From NCBI GenBank assembly GCA_018823005.1, contig JAHJJB010000234.1:1-35150 (forward strand): a DNA stretch of 35,150 nucleotides, written 5' to 3'. A program made the translations under genes and the position numbers. Below are positions 18,562 through 28,116 of this stretch, piece after piece. The notes beneath the pieces are model-generated. The model was given only the letters and a program-made list of their open reading frames with translations, did no database searches and was not told where the DNA came from. The stretch comes from Pseudomonadota bacterium. GTDB lineage: Bacteria > Desulfobacterota > Desulfobacteria > Desulfobacterales > RPRI01. Every line of letters begins with the position of its first letter. Within the stretch, counting starts at the first letter, position 1.

Positions 18562-19017
18562 TTACTCCTTTCCGTTACTATCGTATTCTGTTTTGATTTC
18601 TTCCGAATCAGCCTGAATATCATCAGAAGGTCTTGCGGAAACTTCAGATTTGCCGCTTTGTTCAGCCGAAGCGGCTAAAGCTGCTTCAGCTGCTTTGGCC
18701 AATTCTTCTTTTATCCTGTCGATGTCGGCCTCTTTTTCAAGCAGGATAGTCATGAATTTAATAACGCGGTCATCAATACGGAAAGAGCGTTCTATTTCGC
18801 TGACAAGTAACCCGGTTCCACAGTAATCAATCCGGATATAATAGCCTCGGATTTTTTTCATGATTTCATATGCAAGCTTCTGGATTCCCCATTCGTCAAT
18901 CTTGACCAGAAATCCTTCCTTTTGCTGGATCAGATCTTTGATTTTTTCTAGTAGAGGGGTCCTGTTTTCGGATGAAACATCAGGATCGATAATAAAAATT
19001 GATTCATACCTTCTCAT
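18562..19017 (-). CDS. rpsF: 30S ribosomal protein S6
   Basis: [30 protein letters not shown]...[27 protein letters not shown]. Confidence 0.96.
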   Translation of the reverse strand: MRRYESIFIIDPDVSSENRTPLLEKIKDLIQQKEGFLVKIDEWGIQKLAYEIMKKIRGYYIRIDYCGTGLLVSEIERSFRIDDRVIKFMTILLEKEADIDRIKEELAKAAEAALAASAEQSGKSEVSARPSDDIQADSEEIKTEYDSNGKE

Positions 19018-19068
19018 AAAAAACCTCCTTTTGGATATAAAGCCCCGGAATATATCCGGAGCAAGGAT

Positions 19069-19095
19069 TAAAAAATTGCGCCTTATGACGCAATT
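19069..19095 (-). terminator. Rho-independent terminator-like hairpin in the rpsF leader region
   Basis: Minus strand AATTGCG-TCATAAGG-CGCAATT followed by a T run (TTTTTTAAT). Confidence 0.6.
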
Positions 19096-19266
19096 AAAAC
19101 CATTTCTTTTATCACTTCAAATGAATTTGTGTCAAGAATTATAAAAACGGCCGGATTATTCGACAGAACGTTTGCGTTCATGAGTTAAGCGCCTGATCTC
19201 TCTTGGTAAATCGTGTATCATGAACGCCTGGTTGGGGTAAAGGGAAGAATCCGGATGTTCAATTTA

Positions 19267-20220
19267 TCACAGTTCTCTGAACTTTCGTGCCAACTCACCG
19301 CGGCGTAAGAAAGAAAGATAATCGGTACGATGATCGAGCAGCAGTTTTTTCAGATATTCCAGATTGCTGTTGATGGCATCCATATAGAGGTCACTGTTGA
19401 TATGCCATCTTTTGCGAAAGTGAAGGATGGCATAATTATTGACGCTCCCAAGTTCATCAACGAAACGCTTCTTCGTCATCTCATAGAAACCAAGGGTCTT
19501 TTCCAGCAGATTAAATTCGCTGGTGTATCCCTTAATTCCGGCTTCCTGAAATTCTATATAAAGAAACAGCAGCTTTTCGAGGTATAAGCGGTCGGACATC
19601 TGTCCCAGTAAATCGGCTGTGCCCAGCATCTTACCGAGGAGGGCAATATTTGATGAAGAAAATTTGATTTCTGTGATCTTTGTCATCAGGCCGGTACAGT
19701 TCAGGATGTCGGTAAAATCAGGGAGTGAATCTTCGAAAATGGCATTACCGGCATAATATTTATGGATGAAATCGATGCTGCGCTGAATATGAATCTGGGT
19801 ATATTTGGCTCCCGTTCCGGTTTCATCAGACGACTCCTGGAGATACCCGGTATCATGCATCAGGCCACTGATAAGAGCGATATTGATCTCCTTCTCGCTG
19901 AATCGAATACCCGATATAAATGCCCCGTGCATCAGACACAACATGCACAGAAGAACTTCATGGGTGTGGCTGATGTCATGATATTCCGTATTGCATGCCC
20001 GGTATCCGGGATATTCACCTCTAAACAGGGTTTCCAAATCCTCAAAGACCGGCATCACAAATTTGAAGTCAAAAGAAGGCAAAATCAGCCGGGTAATAAT
20101 CTGAATTTCCTCAAGAACTTGCCGATGATCCGACAAGTCGACCAACTGTGCTAACTGTCTGGTCTCACTTACCATGCGTTCACGCTTTGCTCCTGATTGT
20201 CTTTGATAAACCGTATTCAA
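19267..20220 (-). CDS. HD-domain metal-dependent phosphohydrolase-like protein
   Basis: YHDISHTHEVLLCMLCLM...ALISGLMHDTGYLQESSDETGTGAKYTQIHIQRSIDFI; start may be internal (MVSETRQL, 20175). Confidence 0.75.
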   Translation of the reverse strand: MNTVYQRQSGAKRERMVSETRQLAQLVDLSDHRQVLEEIQIITRLILPSFDFKFVMPVFEDLETLFRGEYPGYRACNTEYHDISHTHEVLLCMLCLMHGAFISGIRFSEKEINIALISGLMHDTGYLQESSDETGTGAKYTQIHIQRSIDFIHKYYAGNAIFEDSLPDFTDILNCTGLMTKITEIKFSSSNIALLGKMLGTADLLGQMSDRLYLEKLLFLYIEFQEAGIKGYTSEFNLLEKTLGFYEMTKKRFVDELGSVNNYAILHFRKRWHINSDLYMDAINSNLEYLKKLLLDHRTDYLSFLRRGELARKFREL

Positions 20221-20559
20221 AACAAGTTATAGATTATTATAATGCTGATAATGGATATGTTCCCGGTGAGTCAATAAAATAATAATGGATATTATACATA
20301 TTGACGGTCTTGTAAACTTCACGAAATGCGAAAAGATTTCCTCGCGCCTGTCTCTGCCTGCTATCCTTATATAATAAAGATTAAAAGACGAAGAGAATCC
20401 ATGAATAAATATGAATTTAATTCGGTAAATGAATAAATAGATCTTGATTTCATCAAATGAATTTATTAATGAGATTATCATGCTATCAGACAAAATCGTC
20501 GATTCTGTTTAAGAAAACAAACCTGTCCGGCAATGATCCGGGACTGCGGGAAAAACATC

Positions 20560-22176
20560 ATGCATGCAATTGAATCTAAAATAAATATCCATTCAGAAGA
20601 TTACAAGAAAAATTATGCAGCAATGGAATCATTGGTTGAGGACCTTCGGCGCGAAATGAAACGGGCCAGGGAGAATAGGTCCCAGAAGGCGCTGGACCGC
20701 CTGGTTGAATCAGGCAAACTTCCGGCGCAAAAAAAGCTTGACCTGCTTCTGGACAAAAACACGCCTTTTTTGGAAATCGCACCACTGGCCGCCAGGGACA
20801 TGTATGACGGGAAGATCCATGCTGCCGGACTTCGGGCCGGAATAGGTGTGGTTGCCGGAAAAGAGGTAGTGGTAAGTATCAATGATGCCACCATAAAGGG
20901 TGGTTCGGCATACCCTATTTCTGCCAAAAAAACCTTACGCCTGCAGACCATTTCAATGGAGAACCGCTTGCCCAGTGTCAGCCTCGTGGATTCGGCCGGG
21001 GCTTATCTTCCCCTGCAGTCTCAAATTTTTCCGGATATCGATGGTGGAGGAAGGGTTTTTTATAATCAGGCACTGCTGTCCAAGAAGGGCATACCGCAGA
21101 TTGTTGCGGTGATGGGGCTATGTACAGCAGGTGGAGCCTATGGCGTAGCTATGAGTGATGAGATCATCCACGTTAAAGGGCATGGCGCCATTTTTCTTGG
21201 AGGTCCACCACTGGTCAGGGCTGCTACCGGTGAAGAAGTGACGGCGGATCAGCTGGGCGGACCATTGCTGCATTGCATGGAATCCGGTGTTTCGGATTAT
21301 ATTGCCGAAGATGATGCCCATGCCATTGCCATCGTCAGGGATATAGTCAGGAACCTGCCCAGAAATGAAAAGACGCGTCTTTCCATGGCCAAGCCCAAAC
21401 CTCCGCTTTATGACCCAAAGGAATTATACGGAATTGTCAGCCGCGATCTGGCCACTTTCTTCGACATCCGTGAGGTCATCGCCCGCATTGTTGACGGCAG
21501 CGAGTTTCTGGAGTTCAAGGAACTTTACGGCACGACGCTGGTATGCGGATATGCATATATCCACGGCTATCCCGTGGGAATACTGGCCAACAACGGAGTC
21601 CTTTTCAACGACAGCGCTGAAAAGGCCACCCAGTTCATCCAGATCTGCGACAAGCGAAAGATTCCGCTTGTTTTTTTGCAGAATATTACCGGTTTTATAA
21701 TCGGCTGGGACTATGAACGCAAAGGTATCACCAAAAACGGCCACAAGATGGTCAACGCGGTCTCCACCTGCACGGTTCCCAAATTTACGGTCATTATCGG
21801 GGCATCCTACGGGGCCGGCAACTATGCCATGTGCGGACGCGCTTATTCGCCGCGTTTTCTTTACATGTGGCCTAATGGGAAAATAGGGGTGATGGGTGGC
21901 GCGGAGGCGGCCGGAGTTCTGATTTCAATCACCAATGATCAGAATCAGCGTCTGGGAAAACCGTCTTTGACTGTTGAAGAGGAAAAAGCCTTAAAGGAAC
22001 CCATCATTGCTGCGGCTGAGAAAGAGGGAAATGCCTATTACAGTACGGCGCGCCTGTGGGATGACGGCATCATTGATCCGGTAAAAACCAGGGATGTACT
22101 TGGCCTGTCTATTTCGGCAGCGTTGAATGCGCCCATCCGTGATGATGTTTTCGGATACGGTATTTTCAGGATGTGA
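20560..22176 (+). CDS. Acyl-CoA carboxylase carboxyltransferase subunit (methylcrotonyl-/geranyl-CoA carboxylase beta-like)
   Basis: VDSAGAYLPLQSQIFPDIDGGGRVFYNQALLSKKGIPQIVAVMGLCTAGGAYGVAMSDE, IFLGGPPLVRAATGEEVTADQLGG, NNGVLFNDSAEKATQFIQIC; start uncertain (track uses 20533). Confidence 0.9.
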   Translation: MHAIESKINIHSEDYKKNYAAMESLVEDLRREMKRARENRSQKALDRLVESGKLPAQKKLDLLLDKNTPFLEIAPLAARDMYDGKIHAAGLRAGIGVVAGKEVVVSINDATIKGGSAYPISAKKTLRLQTISMENRLPSVSLVDSAGAYLPLQSQIFPDIDGGGRVFYNQALLSKKGIPQIVAVMGLCTAGGAYGVAMSDEIIHVKGHGAIFLGGPPLVRAATGEEVTADQLGGPLLHCMESGVSDYIAEDDAHAIAIVRDIVRNLPRNEKTRLSMAKPKPPLYDPKELYGIVSRDLATFFDIREVIARIVDGSEFLEFKELYGTTLVCGYAYIHGYPVGILANNGVLFNDSAEKATQFIQICDKRKIPLVFLQNITGFIIGWDYERKGITKNGHKMVNAVSTCTVPKFTVIIGASYGAGNYAMCGRAYSPRFLYMWPNGKIGVMGGAEAAGVLISITNDQNQRLGKPSLTVEEEKALKEPIIAAAEKEGNAYYSTARLWDDGIIDPVKTRDVLGLSISAALNAPIRDDVFGYGIFRM

Positions 22177-22193
22177 GTAAGAGAGGAAAAGCC

Positions 22194-23681
22194 ATGTTTA
22201 AAAAAATTCTTGTGGCTAACCGGGGAGAAATCGCCCTGCGGATCATGCGCACCTGTCAGGAGATGGGGATTGCCTGTGTAGCTGTTTATTCAGATGCAGA
22301 TAAGAAAGCACTTCATACCCTGCGTGCGGATCAGGCGATTTATCTTGGCGCTTCGGAACCTGCCGCCAGCTATCTTGATATTGAGAAAATTATTGCCGCG
22401 GCAAAAGAAGCCGGTGCCGAGGCGATTCATCCGGGTTACGGTTTTCTATCGGAAAACTCAGGCTTAGCGAGGCGCTGCGAGGAGGAAGGTCTGGTTTTTA
22501 TCGGACCCCCGTCTCGGGTGATTCGGGATCTTGGCGATAAGACTGTAGCCCGGAAAATCATGAGCGAGAGCGGGGTTCCGATAATCTCCGGGATGGTCCG
22601 TGCCGGGTCCGACCTTCAAATCCTCACAGATGAAGCCGGCCGTATCGGATACCCGGTCCTTATCAAGGCTGCCGAGGGCGGAGGGGGTAAAGGCATGCGG
22701 GTCGTTCATGCGGACAATGAACTTGCCGATGCCTGCCGCCAGGCTGCAAGCGAAGCTGCAGCCGCGTTCGGGAGCGGCGCCATTTATCTGGAAAAATTCC
22801 TGAAAAGTCCCCGGCATATAGAATTCCAGATCCTTGCCGACAGTTGCGGAAACATAGTTCACCTTCTTGAAAGGGAGTGTTCCATTCAAAGAAGGTACCA
22901 GAAGGTAGTTGAAGAGACACCTTCCCCCGCCATGACACCGGATCTGAGAGCGGCCATGGGGCAATCAGCCGTGGACGCAGCCCGTGCATCCGGATACGTA
23001 AATGCCGGAACCGTTGAATTTCTGCTTGATGCGGACGGGAAGTACTATTTTCTGGAGGTCAACACGCGGCTGCAGGTTGAGCATCCCATCACGGAAATGA
23101 TCACAGGCATCGATATCGTGCGGCAGCAGATCCGAATTGCGGCGGGCGAGCCGCTCGGGTTTACCCAGGCTGATGTCACGGGCAGGGGTCATGCCATCGA
23201 GTGCCGTATTTATGGTGAGGATCCCGAAAACGGCTTTATGCCTTCTCCCGGGAAAATCACTTACCTGCAGGAGCCTTCAGGCCCGGGAATCAGGAACGAC
23301 TGCGGCATTTATGCAGGGTTTGATGTGCCCGTAGAATACGACCCCATCCTGTCTAAATTGATCGTATGGGCTGCTGATAGAAATCAGGCAATTGCACGAA
23401 TGAAAAACGCGCTCTCCCAATACGTGATTCTGGGAATTAAAACGCCCATTGCCTTTCTCATGGACGTATTGGCCTCCGAACCGTTTCAGGAGGGTAAAAC
23501 TTATACGGACTTCATCGCCACTCATTTTGGGGGCTGGCAGCAAAAGACCGATGAAGCCGGTCTTGCGGTTCTGGCCTATATCATCGATGAGGTTGCCGGC
23601 CCAAGAAGGCAGCAGGCTCATATTACCGGGACAACCGAACCGGCTACCCCGTGGCAGACAATAGGAGGCTGGAGATTGTAA
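22194..23681 (+). CDS. Acyl-CoA carboxylase, biotin carboxylase subunit
   Basis: MFKKILVANRGEIALRIMRTCQEMGI, IHPGYGFLSEN, KAAEGGGGKGMRVV, HLLERECSIQRRYQKVVEE, FLEVNTRLQVEHPITEMITGIDIV; RBS before ATG 22194. Confidence 0.96.
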   Translation: MFKKILVANRGEIALRIMRTCQEMGIACVAVYSDADKKALHTLRADQAIYLGASEPAASYLDIEKIIAAAKEAGAEAIHPGYGFLSENSGLARRCEEEGLVFIGPPSRVIRDLGDKTVARKIMSESGVPIISGMVRAGSDLQILTDEAGRIGYPVLIKAAEGGGGKGMRVVHADNELADACRQAASEAAAAFGSGAIYLEKFLKSPRHIEFQILADSCGNIVHLLERECSIQRRYQKVVEETPSPAMTPDLRAAMGQSAVDAARASGYVNAGTVEFLLDADGKYYFLEVNTRLQVEHPITEMITGIDIVRQQIRIAAGEPLGFTQADVTGRGHAIECRIYGEDPENGFMPSPGKITYLQEPSGPGIRNDCGIYAGFDVPVEYDPILSKLIVWAADRNQAIARMKNALSQYVILGIKTPIAFLMDVLASEPFQEGKTYTDFIATHFGGWQQKTDEAGLAVLAYIIDEVAGPRRQQAHITGTTEPATPWQTIGGWRL

Positions 23682-23714
23682 ACTCCGGTATTGTCCAAAG
23701 AAGGAGGCTGGAAA

Positions 23715-24230
23715 ATGGAGTACAAACTCAGGGTCGCACAGACGGATTATTCTGTTGAAGTCGAAGTTAACGAAGATCTGCGACTGAACATCATGCTGGG
23801 TGATAAAAAGTATGTGGTCGATTATGCAGTAATATCAGACTGCTGTATTCACATGACGGTTGAGAACAGCATCCGGTCCGGCAATGTGAACGCTTTTGTG
23901 GCTGATGGCCCTGACGGTAAAACCGTAGTTATCAACGGCCGATCCTATATGGTCCAAAATCTTGACTCTCTTACCGAGGTAGTCCAAAAGGGGCGGCGAT
24001 CGGGCCTTCCGGATAAGGTTACACCGCCCATGCCGGCCGTGGTTGTCTCAATACCGGTGACCAAAGGTGACCGGGTGAAAAAGGGGCAGGCGGTCATGGT
24101 GGTGAGTGCCATGAAAATGGAAACTACTTTGTGTGCTCCTTTTGACGGTACGGTGGTCAAGATCAATGCAGGCGTCAATGACAAGGTTGCCCCGGGACAG
24201 ATACTGGTGGAGATAGAGAAAGATGAATAA
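23715..24230 (+). CDS. Biotin carboxyl carrier (biotinyl-lipoyl) protein
   Basis: VVSAMKMETTLCAPFDGTVVKINAGVNDKVAPGQILVEIE; AAGGAGG upstream of ATG 23715. Confidence 0.93.
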   Translation: MEYKLRVAQTDYSVEVEVNEDLRLNIMLGDKKYVVDYAVISDCCIHMTVENSIRSGNVNAFVADGPDGKTVVINGRSYMVQNLDSLTEVVQKGRRSGLPDKVTPPMPAVVVSIPVTKGDRVKKGQAVMVVSAMKMETTLCAPFDGTVVKINAGVNDKVAPGQILVEIEKDE

Positions 24231-24340
24231 CTCTAAAGTGGTCGGCCTGAAGGCTGAAGGAAGAAGAAAGCTTAAGAGAATCTTCGATTAAATTAAGATT
24301 GATGGACTTATAAGAAATCATAATAAGGAGATAACCGATA

Positions 24341-25114
24341 ATGAATGACCCCCATTTGCTCTACCAGGTAAAAGATGGTGTTGCCTGTTTTACCATCAAT
24401 CGTGAAAAACAGCGCAATGCCATCAGCGTGGAGGCCCTTGACCTGTTTCTCCGTCATCTGGACGAAGCGGTGGAGAATGATGCCGTGCGGGTGGTTTGTG
24501 TGACCGGCGCGGGCGACCGGATCTTTTGCGCAGGCGCCGACCTTGGAGCAGGCATGGGCGAAAGCGACGGGATGTCGGCTTTCAGGAAGTATGCGAAGCT
24601 GTTAAAAAAACTGACCGGCTTTCCCAAACCTACCGTGGCGAGGGTGAACGGCTCCTGCGTTGCGGGAGGCACCGGTTTTATGCTGGCCTGCGATATAGTT
24701 ATTGCCAGCAGCAAAGCGACTTTCGGCACGCCGGAAGTGAATGTCGGGCTTTTCCCCATGATGATCGGCGCCTTGATTTTCCGGAATGTTCTCAGGAAAA
24801 AAGCCATGGAGATGGTGCTGCTGGGAGAAAAACTGAGCGCCCCGCAGGCCCTGGAAATGGGACTGGTCACCCGCATGGTTGACCCTGATGATCTGGACAC
24901 GGAAGTGGGCAAGGTGCTGGACGTACTGGTGAAAAAAAGTCCCATCGGCATGAAGATCGGCAAGGAGGCCTTCTATGCCGCGGCTGACATGCCCTTTGAG
25001 CAGGCCCTCGATCTTCTGGCGGAAAAGATTTCGGACGTGGCCGCGACCCAGGATGCCCGTGAGGGAATTCTGGCCTTCCTCGAAAAACGGGAACCTTTGT
25101 TTTCAGGGAAATGA
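24341..25114 (+). CDS. Enoyl-CoA hydratase/isomerase family protein
   Basis: NREKQRNAISVEALDLF, VTGAGDRIFCAGADLGAG, VARVNGSCVAGGTGFMLACDIVIASSKATFGTPEVNVGLFP. Confidence 0.94.
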   Translation: MNDPHLLYQVKDGVACFTINREKQRNAISVEALDLFLRHLDEAVENDAVRVVCVTGAGDRIFCAGADLGAGMGESDGMSAFRKYAKLLKKLTGFPKPTVARVNGSCVAGGTGFMLACDIVIASSKATFGTPEVNVGLFPMMIGALIFRNVLRKKAMEMVLLGEKLSAPQALEMGLVTRMVDPDDLDTEVGKVLDVLVKKSPIGMKIGKEAFYAAADMPFEQALDLLAEKISDVAATQDAREGILAFLEKREPLFSGK

Positions 25115-25146
25115 AGTCATCGGTCAGAAAAAAACGGTGTAATTGA

Positions 25147-25297
25147 TCAGGAGTCAGAATTCAGGAGCCAGAATCCAGAATAGAAGCAGAGTAGTCTCCC
25201 GCAACTTACTAACTTCTTCAATTTTAGCACTGGCAAAGTATCACCATAACTAAAGCAGGTTTCTTTTTTATTCTGGCTTCTGAATTCTGGTTCCTGA
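25147..25297. repeat. Long imperfect inverted repeat between enoyl-CoA hydratase and BKACE genes
   Basis: tcaggagtcagaattcaggagccagaat (25147-25174) versus attctggcttctgaattctggttcctga (25270-25297), 25/28 complementary. Confidence 0.75.
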
Positions 25298-25355
25298 ATA
25301 GCTACAAAACAGTTATCAATAATCATATTTTGCACAACAGACAAGGAGAAGAAAA

Positions 25356-26234
25356 ATGGCCTATAAAGATAAAGTGGTTGTCACCTGTGCCGTTACCGGC
25401 GTATTGACCGATCCGGGCCGGTTCAACGTGCCGGTAACTCCCGAACAAATGGCCTCGGCCGCGCAGCAGGCTTTCGACGCCGGCGCCACGATCGTGCATG
25501 CCCACTTCAGGTCACAACAGCCTGGAGCCGGTGCCTGGCCAACCTGGGATCTGAAGGAGGTCGGCGATATCCTGGCTGCGATCAAAGGGCGGGTTCCCAG
25601 GATGATTATAAACATGAGTACCGGCATGGTGGGAGCCGATATATCAGGGCCTCTTGCCTGCCTTAATACATTTAAGCCGGATATGGCAGCCTGCAACGCC
25701 GGTTCGCTGAATTATCTGAAGATCCGCAAAGACGGTATCTGGGCCTGGTCCCCCATCCTTTTCGACAATCCGGTGGAAAAGGTTAAGGCTTTTCTGGACG
25801 TAATGACAGCTAATCATATTATCCCGGAATTTGAATGCTTCGACACCGGAATTGTGCGCAGTGTAGGCATGTACCAGGCCTGCGGCATGTTCAAGGGTGA
25901 TCCCCATCTTTCATTTGTCATGGGTGTGGATTCAGGAATGCCGGCAAGAGGGGATCTGTTGCCCATTCTGAAGGATGAACTTCCCCCGAACGCTCATTGG
26001 CAAGTCATTGCTACCGGACCTGGCCGCGAAAAAATCTGGGATCTTCACCGGAAATGTATCGAACTTGGCGGGAATGTCCGAACCGGCCTCGAGGATACCT
26101 TTTATCTCCCCAATGGAGAAAAGGCGACGGGCAATGGACAACTCGTGGAGGCCCTGGTAAAAATAGTTCGCGAAATGGGCCGGGAAGTGGCATCGGCCGC
26201 AGAGGCCAGGGTCATTATGGGAATAGATCATTAG
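25356..26234 (+). CDS. BKACE family protein (beta-keto acid cleavage enzyme, DUF849)
   Basis: VVVTCAVTGVLTDPGRFNVPVTPEQMASAAQQAFDAGATIVHAHFR, IPEFECFDTG, LGGNVRTGLEDTFYLPNGEKATGNGQLVE, AEARVIMGI. Confidence 0.9.
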   Translation: MAYKDKVVVTCAVTGVLTDPGRFNVPVTPEQMASAAQQAFDAGATIVHAHFRSQQPGAGAWPTWDLKEVGDILAAIKGRVPRMIINMSTGMVGADISGPLACLNTFKPDMAACNAGSLNYLKIRKDGIWAWSPILFDNPVEKVKAFLDVMTANHIIPEFECFDTGIVRSVGMYQACGMFKGDPHLSFVMGVDSGMPARGDLLPILKDELPPNAHWQVIATGPGREKIWDLHRKCIELGGNVRTGLEDTFYLPNGEKATGNGQLVEALVKIVREMGREVASAAEARVIMGIDH

Positions 26235-26265
26235 TATCCAAGGCTTGCATAAAGGAAGGTGGTAA

Positions 26266-27417
26266 ATGGCTAAAGACCTGTATTTCAATAAAGAAGCAGT
26301 AATGGTTCGCAAAGCGGTAAGAGATTTTGTAAACAAGGAAATAAATCCCTTTGTGGACGAATGGGAAGAAAAGGGTCTCATCCCGCTTCATGACCTGTTC
26401 AAGAAAATGGGGGATCTGGGGTTTCTGGGAATCCGCCACGAAGCTAAATATGGCGGCCAGGAGATGGATTTCTGGGCCGAGACGGCCTTTATCGAGGAAC
26501 TGGCCGCCATTAATTGCGGTGGTGTTCCCATGGCCATCACAGTTCAGACCAATATGGCCACCCCGGCTATCGCCGAATTCGGCAGTGAGTACCTGAAGGA
26601 AGCCTATCTCAAACCTGCAATAGCCGGAGAAATGGTTGGCGCCATTGCCGTCACTGAACCGGGTGCAGGTTCAGACGTGGCCGCCTTAACCACATTTGCC
26701 GTGCGTGAGGGAGACCATTACATTCTAAACGGCTCCAAAACCTATATCACCAACGGGACACAGGCCGATTTCCTGACTTTACTGGCCCGCACCAGCGAAG
26801 CAAAGGGACATCATTCTTTTTCTCTGTTTGTGGTGCCCACTGATCTTCCCGGTTTTGTGGTGAGTAAAAAACTCGACAAGATGGGCATGCGCTCATCGGA
26901 CACGGCGGAATTATTTTTCGACGACATGAAAATTCCGGCTGAAAATCTCATTGGTATTGAGGGTCAGGGCTTTATCCACCAGATGATGCAGTTCCAGCAC
27001 GAGCGGTTTGCAGTATTGCCCATGGCATATGTTTCGTGCAAACGTTTCATCGACAGGACCGCTGAACATCTCAAGAGGCGGGTGGTTTTCGGCAAACCCC
27101 TGATCAGCAAACAGGTGTTGCGGCACCGCATGGCCGAATGGCTGGCAGAAACCGAGGCATTGCGGCAATTGACCTACCACATCGTACGCATGAAAGAAAA
27201 CAGGATGGATGTCACCCAGGAGATATCGATGGGGAAACTTCTGGCCGGGAACCTGATGAACAAGGTTACTGATGGTTGCCTGCAGATGCATGGCGGCATG
27301 GGGTTCATGAATGAGACGTGGATTTCCCGAGCCTATCGGGATTCGCGCCTGCTGGCCATCGGGGGTGGAGCCAGCGAGGTGATGAGTGAGATTATTTTCA
27401 AGATGGCCGGATATTGA
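26266..27417 (+). CDS. Acyl-CoA dehydrogenase
   Basis: AIAVTEPGAGSDVAALTTFA, YITNGTQADF, KMGMRSSDTAELFFDDMKIPAENLIG, MHGGMGFMNETWISRAYRDSRLLAIGGGASEVM. Confidence 0.95.
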   Translation: MAKDLYFNKEAVMVRKAVRDFVNKEINPFVDEWEEKGLIPLHDLFKKMGDLGFLGIRHEAKYGGQEMDFWAETAFIEELAAINCGGVPMAITVQTNMATPAIAEFGSEYLKEAYLKPAIAGEMVGAIAVTEPGAGSDVAALTTFAVREGDHYILNGSKTYITNGTQADFLTLLARTSEAKGHHSFSLFVVPTDLPGFVVSKKLDKMGMRSSDTAELFFDDMKIPAENLIGIEGQGFIHQMMQFQHERFAVLPMAYVSCKRFIDRTAEHLKRRVVFGKPLISKQVLRHRMAEWLAETEALRQLTYHIVRMKENRMDVTQEISMGKLLAGNLMNKVTDGCLQMHGGMGFMNETWISRAYRDSRLLAIGGGASEVMSEIIFKMAGY

Positions 27418-27433
27418 GCGAAAGGCTTAAAAC

Positions 27434-28096
27434 ATGAAAAATCCCGCTAAAACAAACAAACTTTCCGCAAGTGTCCTGCGAAGGGAACGGGAAAAACAAC
27501 TGCGGCGACAATCGATTTTGAGCGCCGCCGAAATCCTGTTTGCGCACAACGGCTACAAAAAGACAAAGATTGAAGATATTGCAGAAAAGGCTGAGATTTC
27601 TGTGGGAACGGTCTACGGTTATTTCCGGAACAAGGAAGAACTTCTCGCGGCCGTGCTGGATGATATAGGCTTATACATCCGCAAGCTGGCGGGCAAAGCT
27701 TTCGGAGATGCCGATTCCACTCTTGAAGGTATCGAACGTGCGGGCATGGCTTTTTTTGAGGAACTTTGCCGTTCCTATCCCGAAAAGGCGCTGCTGCTGT
27801 ATGATGAATCAATCGGTGTCAGCGATCAGTTTATCAACGCCCGCAGGAATTTCATGCTCAAAATGACAGAGGATGTTCATGGTGCACTTATGAAAGGCAA
27901 AGATGGCCTGGGGCTTAAATTTGCCTCCGGTATTTCCGCTGAGGTGGTAGCCGTATGCACTACGGCCATTTTCGTGTGGCTGGGCATGTATTACAAAATC
28001 TGGCTAAAACGTCCCGGCGATATAAATGCCATAGGCCGGGAAACGGTCACTTATATTGTGGGCGGGATTAAAAGCTTGATAAGCGTTGATAAATGA
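27434..28096 (+). CDS. TetR/AcrR family transcriptional regulator
   Basis: RRQSILSAAEILFAHNGYKKTKIEDIAEKAEISVGTVYGYFRNKEELLAAVL. Confidence 0.93.
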   Translation: MKNPAKTNKLSASVLRREREKQLRRQSILSAAEILFAHNGYKKTKIEDIAEKAEISVGTVYGYFRNKEELLAAVLDDIGLYIRKLAGKAFGDADSTLEGIERAGMAFFEELCRSYPEKALLLYDESIGVSDQFINARRNFMLKMTEDVHGALMKGKDGLGLKFASGISAEVVAVCTTAIFVWLGMYYKIWLKRPGDINAIGRETVTYIVGGIKSLISVDK

Positions 28097-28116
28097 AAGG
28101 GGAAGAAGGAGGGACC

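Noticed and set aside
20227-20493. 88-aa minus-strand ORF upstream of the carboxylase genes
   Set aside because: AT-rich, low-complexity I/F/Y-rich translation with no recognisable domain; most likely spacer.
24454-24963. 169-aa minus-strand ORF
   Set aside because: Antisense to the enoyl-CoA hydratase gene; serine/threonine/proline-rich composition typical of a shadow frame.
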